Below the pieces are notes generated by a model. That model searched no databases. It was not told where the DNA came from and saw only the letters and a list, made by a program, of their open reading frames with translations. Positions 23,988-36,483 of a stretch of 64,000 nucleotides of DNA are shown one piece after another. The DNA is taken from the NCBI GenBank assembly GCA_030761205.1, contig JAULJL010000017.1, positions 10,001 to 74,000 of the forward strand, written 5' to 3'. The position numbers were made by a program, and so were the translations under genes. Within the stretch, counting starts at the first letter, position 1. The number at the start of each line of letters is the position of its first letter. Origin of the DNA: Fremontodendron californicum. Taxonomy: Eukaryota; Streptophyta; Magnoliopsida; Malvales; Malvaceae.

Positions 23988-25163
23988 GATATATTACTAT
24001 TACATAGATATATTACATAAATATATGTATATATTACAATTACACAAATATATATCTATGTTATAGTAATATATCTATCTAATAGATATATTACATAGAT
24101 ATATTATAATTACATAGATATATTATTACATAGATATATTACAATTACAAAAATATCTTACAATTACATAGATATATTTATGTAATTATAATACATCTAT
24201 GGAATATGTGTAATATATCTATGTAATTATATTACATAAATGTATTACAATTACATAAATATATCTATGTAATATATCTATGTCATTGTAATATATCTAT
24301 GTAATATATTTATTTATGTAATTATAATATATCTATGTAAAATATATTACAATTACATAGATATATTACATGGATATATTTATGTAATTGTAATACATCT
24401 ATGTAATATATGTAATATATATATATATATATGTAATTGTAATATATCTATGTAATATATTTATCTATGTAATTATAATATATCTATGTAGTTTTAATAT
24501 ATCTATGTAATTGTAATTACTAAAAACAAATATATTACAAAATAGATATATTACAGTTACATAGATATATTACAATTACATAAATATATTACAATTACAT
24601 AGATTTCAATGCATGTGATCTCATGGTTTATATTATAATTACATAGATATATTACAATTACATAGATATCTTACAATTACATATATTATTACAATTACAT
24701 AGATGTATTACAATTACATAGATATATTACAATTACATAGATATTACAATTACTTATATATATATATATATATATATTGCAATTACATAGATATATAACA
24801 TAGATATATTACAATTACAAAAATATATTACAATTACATAGATATATTACAATTACTTAAAACATTAGAATTACATAGATATATTACAGTAATTGTAATA
24901 TATCTATGAAATGTATCTAATTGTAAAAAATATATTTATGTAATTGTAATACATCTATGTAATATATGTAATATATCTGTGTAATAGTAATATATCTATG
25001 TAATTGTAATATATCTATGTAATATATATATTACAATTACATAGATATATAATTACATAGTTATGTTGTTGTAATATATCTATGTAATTGTATGATATTT
25101 ATGTAATATATATTACAATTACATAGATATACTGCATAAATATATTACAATTACATAGATATG
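23988..25163. repeat. AT-rich 19-bp minisatellite, block 2
   Basis: Continuation of block 1 after the retroelement, with the same 19-bp unit and frequent orientation changes. A short unrelated phrase, CAATGCATGTGATCTCATGG, sits near 24608. No gene. Confidence 0.93.
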
Positions 25164-26070
25164 TATACGGGAGTTGCGTGCTACGCCTTTGTGGCGGGAG
25201 CCACCTCCAGAGTCTCAATTCCGTGATATTAGACTGGGGTATAGGAGCTGCGTGCTACGCCTTTGTGGTGGGAGCCACCTCCAGAGTCCCTATCCCGTTA
25301 TATTTGCCTTTTGGGGGCACATCATAGCGACACATATGCCTTTGGGGCATCCTATGGTGGTATTGGCCTTTGGGGCTGGCTACTGGTATGCCTACATGGA
25401 CATTGCCTGGTTATTTCATGGATGTATTCTTATGCATGACAGTAAGTTGGAGCCCAACTATATGTAACTTGATTTACTTCACAGATTTTATACATTGATT
25501 TAATTTTATAATATTGTTATACATTTGAAAACCTTGCTACGTTTTTGAATTACTCATTATGGTTTTATTATTATTTATTTTGAAAATGTCAATTATGCTT
25601 TACAGATTACCATTATAGTTTTCACACGCTTTAAATGTTGTCTACTCATTGAGATATTCATATATCTCACCTCTTCTTATTTCTCATTTTCAGGACACAG
25701 TTAGGTGTCGGGATTGCTGCCTTCCTCTACTCTCCGCTTCAAGAGTATATTGACGTGGTGGGCATCATATCTAAATTTCTAGAAGATTTGGTCTCTTGAT
25801 GTTTTTATCTAGTAAACCTTGCTGAGATAGGTTTACTTCTGGATAAATTATATATATTTGAAGATATGAGACAATAGATCAATATGTTTTGACTTGAGCA
25901 TAAATTGATTATGGATAATTTTTGAATATGCATGGATATATGTGATAATAGTATTGAGAAATACTGTTGGTTGAGGATATGAATTGAGTGTTATTTGCAG
26001 GAGGGTTATAGTTGAGATAGAAAGGAAACTCTGCCGGATTTTAGGTAGATTATTCGGATAGAGTGTTACA
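25164..26070 (+). mobile_element. Tekay/Del-type LTR fragment, 3' part
   Basis: It aligns with 43532-44416 and ends in the same GTGTTACA terminus, one or two substitutions from the intact copy. It begins inside the duplicated GAGTTGCGTGCTACGCC block and includes both copies of it. The 5' part is replaced by minisatellite. The frame at 25174-25467 is LTR translation. Confidence 0.9.
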
Positions 26071-26445
26071 ATATATCTATGCAATTGTAATATATATATA
26101 TATATATCTATATATATATATATATATGTAATTGTAATATATCTATGTAATTGTAATATATCTATGTTATTGTAATATATCTATGTAATTGTAATATATT
26201 TATGTAATATATCTATGTATATATGTAATTTTAATATTTCTATGTAATTGTATACATGCAATATCTATGTATCTATGTAATTCTAATATATCTATGTAAT
26301 TATAATGTATCTATGTAATTGTAATATATCTATGTAATTATAATATATCTACGTAACTGTAGTATATCTATGTAATTGTAATATATATCTATGTAATTGT
26401 AAATATTACAATTACATAGATATATTATACATAGATATATTACAA

Positions 26446-26477
<32 letters not shown>

Positions 26478-26895
26478 TACAATTACATAAATATATTTAT
26501 TACAATTACATAGATATATTACTATTCTATACATATATCACATAAATACATTACAATTACATAGATATATTACAATTACATAGATACATTACAACTACAT
26601 AGTTATATCTATGTAATTCTAATGTTTTAAGTAATTATAATATATCTATGTAATTGTAATATATCTATGTAATTGTAATATATCTATTACATAGATATAT
26701 TACTATAACATATATATATATTTGTGTAATTGTAATTCTAATTCTAATTCTAATTGTAATATATACATATATTTATGTAATATATGTAATATATCTATGT
26801 AATTAGATATCTATGTAATTGTAATATATATATCTATGTAATTGTAATATATCTATGTAATTTTAATATATCTATGTAATTATAATATATCTATG
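26071..26895. repeat. AT-rich 19-bp minisatellite, block 3
   Basis: Same unit as block 1, with orientation switches (reverse at 26071-26400, forward from 26403, reverse from 26590) and a tandem AATTCT/AATTGT run near 26735. No gene. Confidence 0.93.
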
Positions 26896-28674
26896 TAATG
26901 GTTATTTATGAAAAGTTGAGAGACCAATGTGCAATTATACCAAAAATTGAAAAATATCTTTATATCTTGAAAATTATATAATTTTTTTTTTCTTATTTCT
27001 TAGAAGATAGCCAGCCACACTCATTCTCTCAAAATTCTCTTCATCCTCTCAAAAAGTTTCTTCAAGTATTTCCACCAAAATCTCATCAACAATCACATCC
27101 AAGGTTAGTTTCTTGATTAATTCTTCCTTTTCTTTAGATATTCTACATGAACATGCTAAGATCTTAGCTCCATAAACATGTTAAGGTCTGAAATCCATCT
27201 ATTAAGTATGAGTTTTACTTACCTTTGGTAAGAATTAAAAGGATTTGAAAGCATGAACAAGAAAATGGGAAGAAAAAGCAAAACAGGGGAAGTTGAGCAT
27301 GCTTGCTGTTCGGATTTTCTGGGTTTGGCACAGCTGGGTTTGTATTTTTTTTTTATATTTTTCCTAGAAACTAGACTTCAATACGAGAATTTGGTTTTTG
27401 AATCACCCAAAATCGATAAGCGGTTAAAAAGATAAAATTCGGTGAAGTTGGCTGTTTAGTGTTGACCCCTGTTTCAGCATAGTTTCGGGATTTATAAAAT
27501 TTGATCAAGATTTTGTTCTAATTGTCTAAGTTAGTTATTTTCTTCATAAAGTAGACTTATTGATTGAAATAAACCAATTGGAATCACTTCAAAATTCCTT
27601 ACCAAACACAAGTTAAGCTTTTCTAATCTAGCTTGATAGTAAGGAATTTATTGCTTAAGATAAATATGGTACTAAATGATGGTTATGGATTATGAAAATC
27701 TCTAAGGCATGGAGTACTAGAAAGGAATTTGATTAGGACATGAATATGGAGTTGAATTTTGGAGAAAATGATTATGGAAATGATATTAAAAATTTGGGAT
27801 ATGTTGTTTTGACGTTGAGAAATTAGTATTGACCTTGAGGGAAGATTATGAGATTTAAGTTGCATTCATAATTGTGTAATGCTTTGAGTATGTATAGATA
27901 CTAATTATCGTTAATCTCTAGGCCACGTAGGTCCGATGTCACCTGTGGATCCCAACGTTTCAGATCGAGGTGTACAGTGAGATCATCTCAAGGATTGTGA
28001 GTAGACGACAACTATAGTTATTTGAAATTTCATTAATTATAATTATAATTTTTTAGCATGATATTTATTTTACGTATTAAAGGTATATCCGATATATAAT
28101 CATATGAATTGATTTGTTATTAAAGTACATTTATTTCAAGAAATATTATATCGAGTAAGTTGATTGATTTATGAAATATGATTATACATAGAATTTGACG
28201 TACAAGGTTTTGGCTCCACCTGACTTAATGTATGAGATTATACCCTTGATCGGAATACGGGAGTTGCGTGCTATGCCTTTGTGGCGGGAGCCACCTCCAG
28301 AGTCCCAATTCCATGATATTAGACTGGGTATGGGAGTTGCGTGCTACGCCTTTGTGGTGGGAGCCACCTCCAGAGTCCCTATCCCGTTATATTGTCTTTT
28401 GGGGGCACATCATAGCGACACATATGCCTTTGGGGCATCTTATGGTGGTATTGGCCTTTCGGGCCGGCTACTAGTATGCCTACATGGATATTGCCTGGTT
28501 ATTTCATGGATGTACTCTTGTGCATGACAGAAAGTTGGAGCCCAATTATACGAAACTTGATTTACTTTACAGATTTTATACATTGATTTGGTATTATAAT
28601 ACTGATATACATTTGAAAACTTTGCTACATCTTCGAATTATTCATTATTGGTTTTAGTATTATTTATTTTGAAT
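26896..28674 (+). mobile_element. Tekay/Del-type LTR fragment, 5' and middle part
   Basis: It aligns with about 42176-43945 of the LTR, missing the first ~140 bp and the last ~470 bp. It shares ~410 bp with the fragment at 25164-26070, so the two cannot be halves of one LTR without a duplication. Both ends run directly into minisatellite. It carries the 74-bp internal duplication near 28258-28400. Confidence 0.88.
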
Positions 28675-29226
28675 ATATTACATAGATATACTATTACAAT
28701 TACATATATATATATATATATATTACAATTACATAGATATATTACATATATTACATAAATATACTACATAAATATATTACAATTACATAGATATATTACA
28801 TAGATATATTACAATTACATAGATATATTACAATTAATAATGTTTCTATGTAATATTACATAGATATATTTCATAAATATATTACAATTACATAGATATA
28901 TTACAATAACATAGATATATTACAATTACATATATATATATATTACAATTACATATATATATATATATTACAATTACATAGATATATAACAAATACACAA
29001 ATATATTACAATTGCATAAGTATATTACAATAACATAGATATATTACAATTACATAAATGTATTACAATTACATAGATATATTACAATTACAGAAAACAT
29101 TAGAATTACATATCTATTGTAATATATTACAATTACAATTACATGTATATTATAATTACAACTACATAGATATATTACAATGTATTACGCAAATATATTA
29201 TAATTACTTAATATATCTACATAGAT
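28675..29226. repeat. AT-rich 19-bp minisatellite, block 4
   Basis: Mostly forward-orientation units. The stretch at about 29110-29215 is almost identical to 60985-61090, a direct duplication about 32 kb away. It joins the next LTR fragment through a shared ATACATAG. Confidence 0.92.
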
Positions 29227-32200
29227 ACATAGTATATTCTATATGAGATGCAATATCCTAAGTCACATGATATATTCTAAATGAAATAAAATAACCTAAG
29301 TAACATAACATATTCTATATGAAATGAAATAACCTAAGTAATATGATATTTTCTAAATGAAATAAAATAATCTAAGTAACATAACATATTCTATATGAAA
29401 TGAAATAACCTAAATGACATGGCAAACATGAATGATATGGCATATAAATTAAATGAGATGGAATATGAAATAATGCTACCATATAATATGCATGAAAATA
29501 AAAATGGAAATAATAATGCATGAACATAGTATATGCTAAATAATATGACCAAAAAAATAACTAAATAAAAGCATAGGATATCATGAAATATTCCAAATCA
29601 TATAATAAACCATATAACATCAAAAATATTAATCAAAATAATAACAATATCATAAAAATTATTATAACAAGAATCACATATTATATAAAATGCATGAATA
29701 TAAAAATACAATGCATGAAATGTATTTTTTTTTCCTTTAATTAAGGAAATCCTTATATCTAAAAAGATATCCGGCTACCTTAGGAAAATATGTCAAATTA
29801 AATATTCTAAAACCAAAATACTTTGTGATTGTTTGAAAACAATTTTGAAAAGCTTGTATTAACAATAAAAACTGGGCTAAAAATTTTTAAAGGGCTCTAA
29901 TTTCCTAAGTTTAAAAAAAATCCGGACTTGACTACCCTTAACCCGGGACTTGAAAAACCATTTTTAGAGTTTAAAAAGGTTTATAAATTACCCTAAGTCA
30001 GTAGCTAACCCTCCTAATCAGCCCACTCTAAGTAAATTAACCAAAACAGAAAAATGGTTTTTCTTTAAATTCAATTCTGACTCCACTGTCCAGTTTTAAT
30101 CCACGATTTTTTACCCTATTTTTAAAAATTCCAAACATTCTGAAAAAAATACTGGAGACTCAGAAAATGTAAAACTACACGATAAAAAATCGGATTAATT
30201 TTATGATCAAAGATGAATTCCTAGAAAAATCAGATATGTACGAGTTTTTGGAGGAGAAAAAACTGCTTTGCCAACACATTTTTGCCTTTGATAAAATCAT
30301 TTAAAAACCAAAGTAAAAATATTTGAAACTCATAAAATGATTTGCAAACAGTAGCTAGGACTTTCTGAAAGTTAGATAAAAATTGCTAAGTAAAAAAAAT
30401 CACAAAGGTAGAATAATCAATTTGACAAACTTAATTTTCCACAAGTGTGCTCAAGAGAGCATGACTTTGAACCATTAATTGGCTCAAGTCATTATTCAAG
30501 TGGCATGAACATGAAATGCATGAAACAATGCAGCAAACATAATGCATGAAATGCATGGATTTAAACCTAAATATCATGAAAAAATATATGGCATTCATAA
30601 AGTAACCTAGACCTAAATGAACCTGCATGGCATTTAATGTAACCTAGACCTAAAATATGCATGGCATTTTCACAAACACAAGGCATGCTTAATTCAAAAA
30701 TCCAACCAAATATCATGCAAATGCAAAAACCTAACAACTAGCATGACAAAAAATGCAACACACAATGCAAAACACGTGGAGTAGCCAAATGGCCTCAAGC
30801 TCCAACAAGCATGGCATTTTCACAAACACTTGGCATACTAGCATGAAAAACTAAGTCATAACACTTAAATCATGCAAAAATCACACAAGCATTTTCACAA
30901 ACACTTAATATACTAAATCTAAAACATGCTCAACTAAGATATAAAACAAAAATCATGCAAAGACCACACAAGCATTTCACAAACACTTGATATACTAAAT
31001 CTAAAACATGCTCAAATTTAAACAACATGAAAACAGAAAATCAAAAATGCAAAAACATGATATCTAAGACATAAATGGAAACAAACAAAGCAACCAAATT
31101 AAAATATAACTCAAGAACATGAAGTAACATAACATTTAAAACATCAAAATCAAAGAAAATAACATAACATAACATAAACAATATGGTAAAATGAACCCAA
31201 AACAGCAACTTAAAATAAAAAATGTAGGCCATTGGGCCATGGTGAGTTTATTGTAAAAATAAAATGTAAAAAATATACTTAAGAAAGAGATGAAGTAAGA
31301 ACTTAAAAGAACAATAAAAAAAACATTTATTTAAAATGGAAACTCACCAAATAGAAATCAAAATAGCAAAAACAAGAATAGAAAATGAAGAAAGTGCAAG
31401 CGTTGGTGCTCAAGAGCAACCTCAAGAAGCTAATATTTCAAGCTTTTCTCTTCAAACTTTCCTTTTTTTTCTAAACTTTTCCTTTTTGCTCTCAACCAAG
31501 AAGAGAAAAACTAAGAAACACTAAGAGAAATCAGCCAAAATGAAGTTCCAAATTCCAAATTCTGACCCTCCCTTTAATGTTGGCAGAATTTTACCTTTCT
31601 CCTCCCCTAGGATATTGTCATTTTTTGTGTAACCAATTTTCCATCAAATGGCTAATAATTCAAGGTGAAAAATCATGAAATTACCACCTTTAGATTAGCA
31701 TCTCAGCTCTCTCAATTACAGCTGTTAAAGAATAATGTTGACATCTCTCTTGGCCTATGTGCCTTGATCAAAGAGAATCTCTAACGAACTCTTGATTTTT
31801 AGCCATTTGATTGAAAAATCAGAAGCTTCCTCCTTCCTTTGGGCTTGGGCAGGCCAACACTTCTCTTTTCCAGCCCATCTCTGATTTTTTGAAAGGCCCA
31901 AAGAAGCCCTTTTCGGTTGCTTTGATGAAATGACCGTTTTGCCCCTCGGATGCAAATAAATATCAAACGGACTCCAAATTAAATTTTTCTTTTTTTAATA
32001 CTTCCAAAATAAAAAAATATTGAGTTCTGGAAGTTTTCAAAATTATCCGAGTCCGTTTTCTATTTATTTGGATTTTTTCTTCCAAAAATGCCCTTTTATG
32101 CCCCTACATTTTACCATTTTTTAAACGAGCTCCAAATCAAGATTTTTCTTCACCAATATCTTCCAAATAATTTAAAAATGTGATCTGGAAGTTTTCATAA

Positions 32201-32978
32201 TTTTTGGAGCTCATTTGGTATTTTTTCGGGATTTATCGGCTTGATTTACTGCATAGGAGGCCCGGGATTTGGCCATTTTGCAAATGGACTCCGAATCAAG
32301 ATTTTCTTTCGCCAATATCTTCCAAATAATTTAAAAATGAGATTTGCAAAATTTCAGAATTTTTGGAGTCCATTTGCTATTTTTTCGGGATTTATCTTTT
32401 TGAATTATTGCATAGGAGGCTCGGGATTTGGCCATTTTGCAAACGAACTCTGAATCAAGATTTTATTTCTCCAATCTCTTTAAAATAATTTAAAAATGAG
32501 ATTTGCAAAATTTCAGAAGATTTGGAGCTCATTTGCTGTTTTTCCAGGATTTATCTTTTTGAATTACTGCATAGGAGGCCCGGGATTTGGCCATTTTGCA
32601 AACGAACTCCGAATCAAGATTCTCTTTCGTCAATCTCTTTCAAATGATTTAAGAATGAGATTGAAAAATTTTCAGAATTTTCGGAGTCCATTTGCTATTT
32701 TTCCCAAATTTTCCAATTTTATCCTTTTGCCTCCGAAACCCGATTTTGCTCAAAACAAGTTCGATTTTCAGATTTTCTTCAATCTGAGCCTTGGGCCATC
32801 CTTTTTAATCATTATTCATCCATTGGGGGCTTTGTTCTTACCAAGTCGGGCCATTTCTGTGATTCTTCTCGATTTCACCGAAATCCACTAAAAACCCTAA
32901 TTCTCGGTTTTCTCCTGGATTGACTTTTCTTTCGGTTTTTCTTGCAAGTGACTTTTCCATTACCCGTATTCAGTACTT
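29227..32978 (-). mobile_element. Ogre/Tat-type LTR fragment, both ends lost
   Basis: It corresponds to about 7437-11187 of the LTR, so it lacks ~870 bp at one end and ~420 bp at the other. It is flanked by minisatellite on both sides. It is a close relative of the two LTRs of the complete element; near its right end it resembles the LTR at 18954-23982 more than the one at 6563-11607. No PBS or interior remains. Confidence 0.9.
32120..32690. repeat. 159-bp tandem repeat inside LTR fragment
   Basis: Same array and order as at 10330-10910 and 22720-23300. The ATAGGAGG landmarks are again about 159 bp apart. Confidence 0.85.
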
Positions 32979-33231
32979 CTCAATTACATAGATACAATTA
33001 CTGAAATTATCTAATGTATACATGTTTTTGGTACTTGTAATATATCTATGTAATTATAATATATCTACGTAATTGTAATATATCTATGTAATTGTTTTCT
33101 GTAATTGTAATATATCTATGTAATTATAATAATGTTAATTGTAATATATACATGTAGTTGTAATATATCTACGTAATTGTAATATATTTATGTAATTATA
33201 AAATATCTATGTAAGTGTAATGTATACATGT
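32979..33231. repeat. AT-rich minisatellite, inverted copy of 2185-2400
   Basis: Reverse complement of the satellite next to the LTR fragment at 2038-2184, including the less common GTACTTGTAATATATC and ATGTATACATG words. Together with 33232-33375 it forms a ~390-bp inverted duplication of 2038-2400. Confidence 0.85.
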
Positions 33232-33375
33232 TGCAGACACCTAATTTTGTCTGGATCCCTAAATCAGGTAATTTTTCTTCCATGAGATGTTTCAGAATGC
33301 AGAAAAGCTATTCTCATCCTGTGCTTGCTTCCTAGAGAAAGGGAAGGGGAGTGGCAAGTGGTATTCCTTGATATG
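33232..33375 (+). mobile_element. Fragment of a second Ogre/Tat-like LTR subfamily, inverted copy
   Basis: Plus strand begins TGCAGACACCTAATTTTGTC. It is the reverse complement of 2038-2184 with a few changes. Only the first ~145 bp of this LTR are present. Confidence 0.75.
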
Positions 33376-33560
33376 TAATATATCTATGTAATTCTAATAT
33401 TCCCACAATTCTCTTTATTGCAAATTTTGTATTTGTAGCAAAACAAATTATTTCATTTGGGAATGAAAAGAAAATCTTTTGCATCGAAAACTTTCACCGA
33501 ATTCTCCATCGTCTATGCAGAATTTAAGAAGAGTTTCTTCGCTTTCGAATTTGCATAATT
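33376..33560. other. Unassigned sequence with partial duplicate at 56873
   Basis: A scrap of minisatellite followed by ~160 bp of unrelated sequence. Its last ~45 bases (containing GAAGAGTTTCTTCGCTTTCG) recur at about 56873-56925, again followed by the same satellite. No coding motif was found. Confidence 0.55.
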
Positions 33561-34745
33561 ATTGTATTACATTACAATTACATAGATATCTTACAATTAC
33601 TTAAATATATTACAATTACATAGATATATTACAATTACTTAAAACATTAGAATTACATAGATATATTACAATTATATAGATACATTACAATTACATAGAT
33701 ATATTACAATTACATATATATATTACAATTACTTAAAACATTAGAACTAAATTGATATATAACAATTACATAGATACATTAGAATTATATAGATATATTA
33801 CAATTACATAGATATATTACAATTACATACATAGATATATTACAATTACATAGATATATTAAAATTACATAGATATATTAAATATGTAATTGTTATATAT
33901 CTATGTAATAGTAATATATCTATGTAATTCTAATATATCTATGTAATAGTAATATATCTATGTAATTGTAATATATACATAAATATATCTATCTATCTAT
34001 GTAATTGTAATATAAACATAAATATATCTATGCATCTATGTAATTGTAATTGTAATTGTAATTGTAATATATACATGAATATATCTATATAATTATAATA
34101 TATCTATGTAATAGTAATGTATCTATATAATTGTAATATATCTATGTAATTGTAATATATCTATGTAATATTAATGTATCTACGTAATTGTAATTGTAAT
34201 ATATCTATGTAATTATAATACATCTGTGTAATATATCTATGTTATTGTAATATATCTATGTAATTATAATACATATATGTAATTGTAATATATCTATGTA
34301 ATTGTAATATATTTACGTAATTGTAATATATCTATGTAATTCTAATACAACTATGCAATTATAATTACATTAATCATATGTAATATATCTATGTAATTGT
34401 AATATATACATTTCATTAATCATATGTAATATATCTATGCAATTGGAATATATCTATGTAATTGTAATATATCTATGTAATTGTAATATATTACATGTAA
34501 TAGTAATATATCTATGTAATTGTAATATATACATAAATATATCTATGTATCTATGTAATTGTTATTGTAATTGTAATATATACATAAATATATTATATGT
34601 AATATATCTATGTAATTGTAATATATCATATGTAATATATTAAAATTACATGGATATATTACAATTACATAGATATATTTCAATTACATAGATAAATATT
34701 ACAATTACATAGACATATTACATAGATATATTACAATTACATAGA
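33561..34745. repeat. AT-rich 19-bp minisatellite, block 5
   Basis: Forward units to about 33880, then mostly reverse units. The order of variants closely matches 56926-57960 (for example the CATTAATCATATGTAATATATC words), showing a ~1.1-kb direct duplication about 23.4 kb away. Confidence 0.92.
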
Positions 34746-35305
34746 TATAAATATTTTATTAATTTATAAAATAATAATTTTGATATAACAAAATTTGAGT
34801 AAATAATATTAATAAGCTAAAATTATGTAAAATAATATTAATAAAATAAATTAAGTAAATAATATATTATTAATTTTACATTAAAGGGTATTATTATCAA
34901 TGAGCTATTTTTCTTTTCCATTCCTACATTCATATTAACCTACCAAACATACTAATATAATGGAATAACTATTGCCTTCTTAACATTGCAATGGACTTAA
35001 TGATTAGAGAAAAAAGATTCATGCTTTGTTAATGTTTAACTGTTTAAGATATAGGTAACTCTAAAGAAAAAATTAGGAAATGATTGTAATAAAAAAAATC
35101 TTGCTGTGCCATGCAATCTATATATAAGAGAATAATAGGTAACTATTTTGTTTACACATATTTATATTTTAATATAAAAAATTTATTAATAATAATATTC
35201 TATATATTTTAATGAATCCCATCTTTTCTATATATTTTTGCCTAAAGCTTTTCCTTTTAAAGAACAAGTTAGATTATAATGGTAATATTACTTAGGTCCA
35301 GATCA
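34746..35305. repeat. ~560-bp AT-rich unit, inverted copy at 62516-63085
   Basis: Non-satellite sequence whose reverse complement is at 62516-63085 with few changes. It contains a block, near 34905-34985, typical in style of non-autonomous plant transposons, but no terminal inverted repeats or coding motifs are visible. It forms the left half of a larger inverted duplication together with the adjacent GC-rich island. Confidence 0.75.
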
Positions 35306-35440
35306 AGATATATTACAATTACATAGATATATTACAATTACTAAAAACATGTATACATTAGATATATATTACAATTGTAATATATTTAAAAAATCTATGT
35401 AATATATATATATACATTGGATATATATATTACAATTACA
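35306..35440. repeat. AT-rich minisatellite, short block
   Basis: A few units of the 19-bp repeat plus ATGTATACATTAGATATA words. The reverse complement lies at 62373-62515. Confidence 0.85.
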
Positions 35441-35811
35441 GAAAAGCCTGATGTATTATCTGGACGATCCGGGCGTCTGATCGATTCGATCGATTTGGGT
35501 GGTCCGGGCGGTCAGGTCGATTCTGGTAGTCCAGTCGATCCGGTCTGTCCGAGCGGTCCGATCGATCCAGACGGTCCGGTTGGTCAAGCCAAGCCAAGCC
35601 TAGCCTATAGCTTATAGCATTTCAAAGTTGAGACGCCAATGCTAGTCAAGTTTAGCCAAGCTAAGCCTAGCCTAGCCTAGCAGGTCGATCTAGAAGGTCC
35701 GGACAGTCCGAATGGTCTAGGCGCTCAGGTTAGTCTAGTCGGTCTGGGTGCTCCGGTCAAGCCAAGCCTATCCTATAGCCTATAGCCTTTCAAAGTTGAG
35801 ACACCAAGGTT
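35441..35811. repeat. GC-rich 9-bp CGGTCCGGN minisatellite, island 1
   Basis: Tandem, degenerate CGGTCCGGN-type nonamers alternate with AAGCC/TAGCC repeats and a linker TTTCAAAGTTGAGACACCAA. The linker occurs near 35619 and again near 35787. The island is sharply GC-rich in an AT-rich background. It is the inverted partner of 62011-62372. Confidence 0.88.
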
Positions 35812-36483
35812 ACATATATTATTACAATTACATAGATATATTACAATTACATAGATGTATTACAATTACATAGATATATTACAATTACATAGATATATTA
35901 CAATTACTTAGATATATTACATAGATACAATAGATATATTACATAGATATATATTACAATTACATAGACATACTACATAAATATATTACAATTACATATA
36001 TTACATAGATACATTACAATTACATAGATATATTACAATTACATAGATATATAATATTACAATTTCAAAGATATATTACAATTACTTAGATATATTACAT
36101 AGATACAATAGATATATTACATAGATATATATTACAATTACATAGATATAATACATAAATATACTACAATTACATAGATATATTACAATTACATAGATAT
36201 ATAATATTACAATTACAAAGATATATTACAATTACTTAGATATATTACATAGATACAATAGATATATTACATAGATATATATTACAATTACATAGATGTA
36301 ATTGTAATATATTTATGTAATTGTAATATATTTATGTAATTGTAATATATCTATGTAATTCTAATATATTTATGTAATTGTAATATATCTATGTAATATA
36401 ACTATGTAATTCTAATATATCTATGTAATTTTAATATCTATGTAATTGAAATATATTTATGTAATGTATCTATGTAATATTGC
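35812..36483. repeat. AT-rich 19-bp minisatellite, block 6
   Basis: Begins with the same satellite words that follow island 2 at 54321. Near-identical internal segments of roughly 170-180 bp (ACTTAGATATATTACATAG, then ATACAATAGATATATTAC) recur at about 35905, 36080 and 36235. Confidence 0.92.

Noticed and set aside
25174..25467. 97-codon ORF, and relatives at 28195, 28268, 43470 and 43543
   Set aside because: All are translations of the 74-bp duplication within the Tekay LTR.
34746..35305. MITE assignment
   Set aside because: No terminal inverted repeats or target duplication could be seen; left as an unclassified duplicated unit.
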